Below, piece after piece: positions 1 through 7,681 of a DNA stretch of 10,552 bases. The DNA is taken from positions 18,129 to 28,680 of the forward strand of contig DHLV01000241.1 of NCBI GenBank assembly GCA_002405445.1. Reading direction: 5' to 3'. The notes under the pieces were generated by a model. That model was not told the origin of the DNA and made no database searches. It worked only from the letters and a program-made list of their open reading frames with translations. Made by a program: the position numbers and the translations under genes. This stretch comes from Flammeovirgaceae bacterium UBA4659. Lineage in GTDB: Bacteria; Bacteroidota; Bacteroidia; Cytophagales; Cyclobacteriaceae. Every line of letters begins with the position of its first letter. Position 1 is the first letter of the stretch.

Positions 1-24
1 ACAACTAACAACTAACAACTAACA
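1..24. repeat. 7-bp tandem repeat, cut by window edge
   Basis: The unit ACAACTA occurs three times without error at 1-7, 8-14 and 15-21, followed by ACA of a fourth unit. The array starts at the window edge, so its true length is unknown. It lies 17 bp beyond the stop codon of the NTF2-like gene. No coding function is visible. It could be a simple-sequence array or the end of a longer dispersed repeat. Confidence 0.75.
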
Positions 25-41
25 CCCATCAACTTCTACAC

Positions 42-509
42 TTACTCCTTTGGATACTTCGCTATGGCACCCACACAAACCACTTTCCATTTCCCCTCTT
101 TGGTTTTCTCAAGCACGCGCATTTGTGATGTCTCATCGCGGTCGATGTCATCTTTCACTTTTTGTACAAAACGAACATAGGCGCCATTGCCATATACCCG
201 TATCTCCTGCCATTCATTGGTGATGGTGGCTTTACTGGGCTTTTGCGTGCGGAAGTACTCGTCAAATGTTCTATTCATTGCGTCCCAGCCCTCCACATAA
301 CTGGTGCCCGTAGAATCGGAATAAGACCAGTAGCAGTAGGGGGCTTTCAACCACATGTCTGACCAGTTCTTGCGGTCGACATTCATAAATGACGAGGTCT
401 CTCTCGCAATCACGGCTTTGATGGCCTCAACATCCTTTTGTTGCGCCAGGGCACTCACCGACACGAGGGTCCAAACGCAAGCAGTTAAAATCGCAGGGGT
501 CTGTTTCAT
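42..509 (-). CDS. Exported NTF2-like (SnoaL/DUF4440-type) small protein
   Basis: This encodes a 155-residue protein of unknown specific function. The first ~22 residues form a signal peptide: Lys at position 2, then a hydrophobic stretch ending ALAQQ, with likely cleavage after ALA. The mature part has the layout of the NTF2-like superfamily. An N-terminal helix (DVEAIKAVIARE) is followed by an aromatic segment with WSDMW and YCYWSYSD, a WDAMNRTFDEYF helix, and C-terminal strands including the KWKVV segment. Such cone-shaped folds bind small ligands or act as enzymes, and nothing here identifies a ligand. The frame stays open upstream to 734, but the Met at 509 is preferred: the signal peptide begins there, a promoter-like element lies just upstream, and the longer version would run into the divergent PPK2 gene. 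Family assignment is from the fold pattern only. Confidence 0.75.
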   Translation of the reverse strand: MKQTPAILTACVWTLVSVSALAQQKDVEAIKAVIARETSSFMNVDRKNWSDMWLKAPYCYWSYSDSTGTSYVEGWDAMNRTFDEYFRTQKPSKATITNEWQEIRVYGNGAYVRFVQKVKDDIDRDETSQMRVLEKTKEGKWKVVCVGAIAKYPKE

Positions 510-535
510 ATTTTTTCTATTTGTTGAAATTACAG

Positions 536-567
536 AAAATGTAGCAAAATGAACTGAATTACCCAAT
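536..567 (-). promoter_or_regulatory. Candidate promoter of the NTF2-like gene
   Basis: Read on the minus strand, ATTG (564-567) is followed after 20 bp by TACATTTT (536-543). The second word matches the Bacteroidota -7 consensus TAnnTTTG except at the last base, and the first matches TTTG at three of four bases. It lies 26 bp upstream of the Met codon at 509, which supports that start. No Shine-Dalgarno sequence is evident. No equally good element was found for the divergent PPK2 gene. Confidence 0.35.
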
Positions 568-660
568 TGATTTTTGATGCACGGTGTTGTGCCGGAAATA
601 TGATGATGTGAAGGTATGGGATAAAAAGCGTAGATTGCTTCCAGTTTAAATCCTGCCGCC

Positions 661-1617
661 ATGCTCACCGATGAAAAACTGATCGACCTGAAAGCCATGG
701 TCGTGAAGCCCCGTAAAAAAATCAAGCTCTCCAACTACTCGACAAAGTATGTTGGCAAAGCGCTCAACAAAACCGAGTCTGAATTATTGTTGGAAGCAGG
801 CCGCAAACACCTGGCCGAAGTGCAAGACAAACTGTATGCACACAACAAGTACGCAGTACTCATCGTATTACAGGCCATGGATGCAGCCGGCAAAGACGGA
901 GCCGTCAAGCACATTATGTCAGGTTTCAACCCGTTGGGTGTAAAAGTACATAGTTTCAAAGCCCCAACCCCGCGCGAGTTGGACCATGATTTTCTATGGC
1001 GACACACCGTTGCCTTGCCGGGCCGCGGGGAGATTGCCATCCACAACCGTTCACACTATGAGAATGTGCTCGTCACCAAAGTACATCCCGAGTGGATATT
1101 GAACGAAAACATCCCCGGTGTTGACAGCACTAAAAAGATCGATAATAAATTTTGGGAACAGCGATACAAGCAATTCCGCAGGTTTGAGAAGAATTTGTCA
1201 GACTACGGATCGATCATCATGAAGTTCTTTTTACTCGTTTCCAAGAAAGAGCAAAAGAAACGCTTTTTAGAGCGCATTGACGACCCGGGTAAGAACTGGA
1301 AGTTTTCCCTCAGTGATTTGAAGGAGCGCGCCTTTTGGGATGATTACCAAGGAGCCTATGCCGAAGCGTTGAGTGCCACGTCAGCTGAGCACGCGCCCTG
1401 GTTCGTGATTCCTGCAGACGACAAGTGGTATGCCCGTTTGGCCATCGCATCTGTCATCGCGCGCCAGTTCGAGAAGCTTGACATCGGTTATCCTACCGTA
1501 ACCCCGGCACAGAAAGAACAACTGCAGAAAGCAAAGCTGAAGCTGATGGCCGAAGAGGAGAACGGAAAAGAGCCGAAGGAAGCGAAGTCAAAAAAGCGGA
1601 GCGCAAGAAAAAAATGA
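661..1617 (+). CDS. ppk2: PPK2-family polyphosphate:nucleotide phosphotransferase
   Basis: Cytoplasmic enzyme that transfers phosphate between inorganic polyphosphate and nucleotides. The 318 residues show the PPK2 P-loop kinase fold. The Walker A is QAMDAAGKDG at about 71-80, followed by the segment SGFNPLGVKVHSFKAPT. The Walker-B-like IAIHNRSHYENVL lies at about 125-137, and a basic lid, RFLERIDDPGKNWKFSLSD, at about 201-219. Asn in NRS, where class I enzymes have Asp, is as I recall usual in the class III-type group that acts on AMP and ADP, so it is not a defect. Residues from about 287 onward form a Lys/Glu-rich tail ending KKRSARKK. The start at 661 is the first in-frame Met; no Shine-Dalgarno is seen. 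It is transcribed away from the NTF2-like gene and towards the LRR gene. AMP/ADP preference is inferred from family resemblance. Confidence 0.92.
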   Translation: MLTDEKLIDLKAMVVKPRKKIKLSNYSTKYVGKALNKTESELLLEAGRKHLAEVQDKLYAHNKYAVLIVLQAMDAAGKDGAVKHIMSGFNPLGVKVHSFKAPTPRELDHDFLWRHTVALPGRGEIAIHNRSHYENVLVTKVHPEWILNENIPGVDSTKKIDNKFWEQRYKQFRRFEKNLSDYGSIIMKFFLLVSKKEQKKRFLERIDDPGKNWKFSLSDLKERAFWDDYQGAYAEALSATSAEHAPWFVIPADDKWYARLAIASVIARQFEKLDIGYPTVTPAQKEQLQKAKLKLMAEEENGKEPKEAKSKKRSARKK

Positions 1618-1642
1618 GCGAAAGTTGACGTAGCATAAGGTG

Positions 1643-1770
1643 TTTTTAGAAGCCATCTCAACAATGTTTGTGCTGTGTCAGCCTGAGCAAGTCAAAGGCT
1701 ATTGAAGAGCAAAATCCGGTTTCGACAAGCTCAACCTGCCATATCCGGTTATTTTTAAGAGGGCTTCTAG
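1643..1770 (+). repeat. 128-bp imperfect palindromic element, copy A
   Basis: This fills most of the gap between the convergent PPK2 and LRR genes. Its ends are inverted repeats: TAGAAGCCATCTCAA (1647-1661) pairs with TTAAGAGGGCTTCTA (1755-1769) at 13 of 15 positions. A second inverted pair lies inside, GTCAGCCTGAGC (from 1677) against the segment ending GCTCAACCTGCC (to 1740), so the whole unit could fold into one long hairpin. The reverse complement of 9933-10060 aligns to it end to end without gaps, with about 99 of 128 identities by hand count. The right end covers the LRR stop codon at 1767-1769. No coding capacity is seen. A MITE or REP-like element that may also act as a two-way terminator is the best reading. 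Confidence 0.75.
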
Positions 1771-3122
1771 TTAAACAGTACCGTTACTTCTTTATTCTCT
1801 AGGGCTACCGCCTGCTTTCTAATCTCTTGCTTAGTGACCTCATCCCATTGGTTGCCGAGCAGCGAAATGATTTTGAGTTTGGGAAATTTAAACACGTTGA
1901 GCGAGAAAGTGTGCAGTTGGTTGTTGGATAAGTCAATGTTTTCCAGCCTCTCGAGCTTTTCAATACTAGGCAGTAGAGGCAGGTAGTTGCTGTTCACCCG
2001 TAGTATCTTTAGATTGGTCAATTGGCCAATACCTTCGGGTAGGGCACTGAGGCGGTTGTTGTGCACATACAGCTCGCGCAAGTTGGTAAGTTCCCCTAGG
2101 TTGTCGGGCAGCGAAATCAACTTGTTGTTTGATAGGTATAGTACCTCTAATTTTTTCCATTGGCTGGCGCGTGCATCAAGTCGTTCAATTTGGTTATGGT
2201 ACAGGTCAATCTCTTTAAGCGTATGCAGGCTGTACAACGCCTGAGGCACCTCTTTCAATTGATTGGAATAAAAACCAACCTGTTCCAAACGCTGTAGCCT
2301 GCTCATCTTGTCACTCACACTTTCTATGGGGTTGTAATTGAACACCAGGCGCTTTAGGTTGGGGAACTGCGCAATGGCAGCTGGCACTACCCTTATTTTG
2401 TTCTTCTGCAGTTCGAGTACTTCTAAAATAGAAGACCGCGCGTTTAGATCTTCCAGCGTCAGAAGGTTTTCCCGTAACGAAAGTTCTTTCAGCTTCTTGC
2501 AACCTTTCATGTTCGGAAAATCGGTAAGGTTATTGCGCGATAAATCCAACCTGTGAAGGGCTTTGAAAGCCCCGTAGCGCTTTGGTAATCGGGTACTGCC
2601 AACCACCAGCGTCTTTACTGTTTTGTTCGGGGCAAGTTTGAGGCGTTTCCCCGATCGATCAGTAAATACCGATACGCGCTCAAGTTTTTTAAGCCTCGAA
2701 AGCTGACGCGGAAGTTTTGAAATCCGACAGTCGATGAGTTCTAACTTGGTAAGATTCTTGAACTGGAAAAGCTCGGGCGGCAGTTCGGCCAATTTTGTTA
2801 GCGTGATGGCGGTTACCGAATCCCGGTTTTGCACCAGTGCCTCGTCCAATAGCGGGTGCGAGGGAGAATATACCCACCGGTAACCCACTACTTTTTCCCG
2901 AAGGCGCTCTTGGCGTTCATTCCAATATTTGGCAACAGCGGCCAGACTATCTCGTTGTTTTTCATTGGCGGTGCCCATTACCCCATAAACTTTGATGATC
3001 TTTTGGAACAAGCCATCGTACTCGATCGAATCGGCTTTGTCTTTAAAAATCGGTTGCTGTGTTTGCGCTTCGCTCTCCGCGAAAGCGAGACAACCAATGA
3101 GGGCAAAAGCAAGGTGTTTCAT
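1767..3122 (-). CDS. Secreted leucine-rich-repeat protein
   Basis: This encodes 451 residues. The signal peptide is MKHLAFALIGCLAFAESEA, with likely cleavage before QTQQ, so the protein is exported. Residues ~20-110 form a charged non-repeat region (PIFKDKADSIEYDG through NERQERLREK). From ~114 to ~430 there are about 12-14 leucine-rich repeats of ~23 residues, for example LPDNLGELTNLRELYVHNNRLS and its neighbour ALPEGIGQLTNLKILRVNSN. The repeats near 170-190 are irregular. Such solenoids usually bind protein partners; no catalytic domain, transmembrane segment or C-terminal sorting domain is visible. The frame is open to 3200, but the Met at 3122 is chosen because the signal peptide begins there and a -7 element lies just upstream at 3137-3144. 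The TAG stop sits inside the palindromic repeat. It is divergent from gyrB. Biological role unknown. Confidence 0.88.
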   Translation of the reverse strand: MKHLAFALIGCLAFAESEAQTQQPIFKDKADSIEYDGLFQKIIKVYGVMGTANEKQRDSLAAVAKYWNERQERLREKVVGYRWVYSPSHPLLDEALVQNRDSVTAITLTKLAELPPELFQFKNLTKLELIDCRISKLPRQLSRLKKLERVSVFTDRSGKRLKLAPNKTVKTLVVGSTRLPKRYGAFKALHRLDLSRNNLTDFPNMKGCKKLKELSLRENLLTLEDLNARSSILEVLELQKNKIRVVPAAIAQFPNLKRLVFNYNPIESVSDKMSRLQRLEQVGFYSNQLKEVPQALYSLHTLKEIDLYHNQIERLDARASQWKKLEVLYLSNNKLISLPDNLGELTNLRELYVHNNRLSALPEGIGQLTNLKILRVNSNYLPLLPSIEKLERLENIDLSNNQLHTFSLNVFKFPKLKIISLLGNQWDEVTKQEIRKQAVALENKEVTVLFN

Positions 3123-3136
3123 AACAGAAATATAGA

Positions 3137-3166
3137 CAAAACTACCGATTTGGTGACGCGATGAAA
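3137..3166 (-). promoter_or_regulatory. Candidate promoter of the LRR gene
   Basis: On the minus strand TAGTTTTG (3137-3144) is an exact match to the Bacteroidota -7 consensus TAnnTTTG. TTTC (3163-3166) lies 18 bp further upstream and differs by one base from the TTTG of the -33 element. The -7 word ends 14 bp before the Met codon at 3122, so the 5' leader would be very short, and the alternative start at 3200 would lie upstream of the promoter. Confidence 0.55.
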
Positions 3167-3211
3167 AACAGTTTGGATTGAAGGTAAAAATAATCGGCAA
3201 AAGGTGAATAA

Positions 3212-5269
<2,058 letters not shown>

Positions 5270-5272
5270 ATC

Positions 5273-5313
5273 GATGCTGGATGCTGGAGTCTAGGTGCCA
5301 GTATCCAGTCTAG
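5273..5313. repeat. Hairpin made of short repeated words, gyrB-ppk1 spacer
   Basis: CTGGATGCTGG (5277-5287) is inverted as CCAGTATCCAG (5298-5308), pairing 10 of 11 positions (the odd one a possible G-U) around a 10-bp loop. The same stretch also holds two direct repeats: GATGCTG in tandem at 5273-5279 and 5280-5286, and AGTCTAG at 5288-5294 and 5307-5313. There is no T-run after the stem, so a standard intrinsic terminator is not supported. It occupies most of the 57-bp gap and could modulate read-through from gyrB into ppk1 or be part of a dispersed repeat. Confidence 0.6.
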
Positions 5314-5326
5314 TATCATTTAACAA

Positions 5327-7456
5327 ATGGAGACAGCCCTATTGCAGGAGAACCCGGTTGAAAAGCAAATTGCGGATAGTCGCTACATCAGCCGCGACTT
5401 AAGCTGGTTGAAGTTCAATTACCGTGTGCTGGATCAAGCCAAGCACATCGATCGTAGCATTCTTGATCGGCTGAAGTTTTTGGCCATCACCGCCAGCAAC
5501 CTCGATGAGTTTTGTACCATTCGCCTGGGAAGTTTGTACAATTACCTTGATTACGGCAAAGAGCGCTTTGATTACAGCGGGTTGCGCGAAGAGCCTTTTC
5601 GCCAGCACTTGCTGGCGCAAATCCAAACTTTTGTGCATGAGCAAAATGACTATTACATCAAACGGCTACAACCGCTTTTTGAGCGCAATGGATTTCGCAT
5701 CGTTCACTATCACAACTTATCGGATGAAAACCGGTTGCGCGTAGACCAGTATTTCCAGCGCACGATTTTCCCGATGCTCACACCCATGTTGTTTGACAGC
5801 TACCACACCTTTCCGGTACTCAAAAACAACCGCCTGCTGTTTGGCGTGGTCACCAAGGCACCGCAAGATATCAACAACCAACTGCGTGTTTCATTCATTC
5901 AGGTGCCGAGCAACATTCCGCGCTTTTACGAAATTTTGGGGTTGGATGAATTGATCTCGTTTATTCCGGTTGAAGACATTGTGCGCCACAACATTCACCA
6001 CCTTTTCCGCAATATCGAAATCGCAAGCGTGAACTTGTTCCGCATCAACCGCAACGGTGACTTCACACTCGAAGAAAGCGAAGACATTGAAATGAATTTT
6101 CTGGATGAGCTCAAGCGCAAGTTACAAACCCGCAGGTCGGGTAGGGTAGTGCGCCTGGATATTCAGGAAAACCCGGATCCCTGGCTGGTAAGGCTGCTGA
6201 AGATACAGTGGGATCTGGATGACCTCAACATCTTTGCCATACCCTCCGATAGCCTGATTGATTTTGCGGGCATCAACCAAATAGTGGGGCATAAAGATTT
6301 CAAAAATAAACGCGCCCAGTACCCACCGCCCGTCAAGCCGGTTTCGTTTCCGGAACTGGGCACCCGGGATTTGTTCGAAGTATTGAAGGAGCGCGATATT
6401 TTGATGCACCACCCCTACAACTCCATGGAGCCCGTGCTTGAGCTGTTGGAGAAAGCAGCAGAAGACCCCTTTGTGCTGTCGATCAAAATTACCATCTATC
6501 GCCTGGCCAAAGGCGAATCGCGTGTGAGTGCAGCGCTGCTGAAGGCAGCCGAGGCGGGCAAACACGTGTCTGTATTGTTTGAGGTAAAGGCCCGATTTGA
6601 CGAAGAAAACAACTTGCGCGAAGCACAGAAACTACAGAAGGCAGGTTGCTTTGTGATCTATGGTGTCAGCAGTTTGAAGACCCATACCAAACTGTTGTTA
6701 ATTGTGCGCAATGAAGCAGATCGCGTGTACCGTTATGTACACCTGTCGAGCGGAAACTACAACGAAGCCACCTCGCGGTTGTATACCGACATTGGCCTGT
6801 TGAGCACCAACGAGGCGTATGCCAACGATGTGTCGGAGTTTTTTAATGTCATTACCGGGCACTCGCAGCCCACTTTCTACAAGAATTTGATCACCTCTCC
6901 GCGCGACATGCGGAACCAACTGGTGTCGCTCATCCGCAACGAGGCAGAACATGCGCGTGATAGCAAACCGGCCGGTATCATCATCAAATTCAACTCCGTT
7001 CAGGATAAAGAGTTTATTGATGCGTTGTATGCAGCATCGCAGGCTGGCGTTCCCATCAAGTTGATTGTGCGCGGCATGTGTTGTTTGCGACCGGGTAGAG
7101 TAGGGCTGAGCGACAATATTGAGGTCATCTCCATTGTTGGAGAATACCTCGAGCACTCGCGTATCTATTACTTCCACAACGGTGGCGAACCAAAAGTGTA
7201 CATCGGCAGTGCCGATGCGATGGTGCGCAGCTTTGACCGAAGAATTGAGTCGCTGTTTTTGCTCGAGCAGGACATGCTGCGCAAGCAGGCAATGAACATT
7301 TTGCGCTACAACCTGCGCGACAACGTTAACGCGTACACGATGAAGGAAGACGGCACCTATGTGATCAAAGAACAGAATGGTGAAGAGCCGTTCAACATCC
7401 ACAAAGAGTTTTACGCGGTAACCAAAGAGATTATTCAGGATGTGAAATTGTTTTGA
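5327..7456 (+). CDS. ppk1: Polyphosphate kinase 1
   Basis: Reversibly polymerises the gamma-phosphate of ATP into inorganic polyphosphate through a phosphohistidine intermediate; usually membrane-associated. The 709 residues cover the four domains of the family. The N domain has SRDLSWLKFNYRVLDQA near residue 23 and LAITASNLDEFCTIRLG near 50; the head domain follows. C1 carries HHPYNSMEPVLELL, TIYRLAKGESRV and VKARFDEENN. Arg392 and Arg423 correspond to the metal-binding arginines of the E. coli enzyme. His453 in KTHTKLLLI matches the autophosphorylated histidine. C2 has His610 in GEYLEHSRIYYF and the GSADAMVRSFDRRIE segment. All key residues are present and the length is normal. The start has no Shine-Dalgarno. 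It lies 57 bp after gyrB on the same strand, so co-transcription is possible but interrupted by a hairpin. The 225 bp after it contain no convincing gene. Confidence 0.98.
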   Translation: METALLQENPVEKQIADSRYISRDLSWLKFNYRVLDQAKHIDRSILDRLKFLAITASNLDEFCTIRLGSLYNYLDYGKERFDYSGLREEPFRQHLLAQIQTFVHEQNDYYIKRLQPLFERNGFRIVHYHNLSDENRLRVDQYFQRTIFPMLTPMLFDSYHTFPVLKNNRLLFGVVTKAPQDINNQLRVSFIQVPSNIPRFYEILGLDELISFIPVEDIVRHNIHHLFRNIEIASVNLFRINRNGDFTLEESEDIEMNFLDELKRKLQTRRSGRVVRLDIQENPDPWLVRLLKIQWDLDDLNIFAIPSDSLIDFAGINQIVGHKDFKNKRAQYPPPVKPVSFPELGTRDLFEVLKERDILMHHPYNSMEPVLELLEKAAEDPFVLSIKITIYRLAKGESRVSAALLKAAEAGKHVSVLFEVKARFDEENNLREAQKLQKAGCFVIYGVSSLKTHTKLLLIVRNEADRVYRYVHLSSGNYNEATSRLYTDIGLLSTNEAYANDVSEFFNVITGHSQPTFYKNLITSPRDMRNQLVSLIRNEAEHARDSKPAGIIIKFNSVQDKEFIDALYAASQAGVPIKLIVRGMCCLRPGRVGLSDNIEVISIVGEYLEHSRIYYFHNGGEPKVYIGSADAMVRSFDRRIESLFLLEQDMLRKQAMNILRYNLRDNVNAYTMKEDGTYVIKEQNGEEPFNIHKEFYAVTKEIIQDVKLF

Positions 7457-7650
7457 GTGCACTTACAACACGGTTGTACCTACCGATTCTGCGCTGCGGT
7501 AAAATCTACAGAAAGCGAAACCGGCAACAAACCAAACTCGTTTTTCCCGCTGACCTGAGGACGAAACAGCATCTTATCTTGTGCGCCATGTTCTCATTTC
7601 CGCCAGAACAATCTCCCCAATTTCGTGTTATACAAAGCATCATTTTTCGA

Positions 7651-7658
7651 TAACTTTG
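7651..7658 (+). promoter_or_regulatory. Candidate -7 element of ispG
   Basis: TAACTTTG is an exact match to TAnnTTTG and ends 23 bp before the chosen ispG start at 7682. The -33 region, around 7628-7631, is a poor match to TTTG. Its place between the two possible start codons (7625 and 7682) is the main reason to prefer 7682 and to treat ispG as transcribed separately from ppk1. Confidence 0.5.
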
Positions 7659-7681
7659 TCCCCTCAAACGTTACTGCTCCA

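Noticed and set aside
1..24. Edge array as part of a CRISPR
   Set aside because: The units are 7 bp with no spacers and no cas genes are nearby.
510..734. Upstream extension of the NTF2-like gene
   Set aside because: The extra 75 residues precede a normal signal peptide and overlap the start of ppk2 on the other strand, so the short form is preferred.
1036..1055. Asn in place of Asp in the PPK2 Walker B-like motif, as a possible inactive enzyme
   Set aside because: The NRS form is, as I recall, normal in the class III-type group, and the other motifs are intact.
6698..7462. 254-residue open frame on the minus strand, opposite ppk1
   Set aside because: It lies fully antisense to a clear PPK1 sequence, is rich in His and Val as expected from reversed codons, and shows no domain or signal. 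I treat it as a shadow.
7588..7653. Possible 21-residue leader peptide upstream of ispG, with a TATCTTGT word before it
   Set aside because: Its TAA stop coincides with the ispG -7 element, it has no ribosome binding site, and its sequence has no regulatory feature such as codon runs. Too weak to call.
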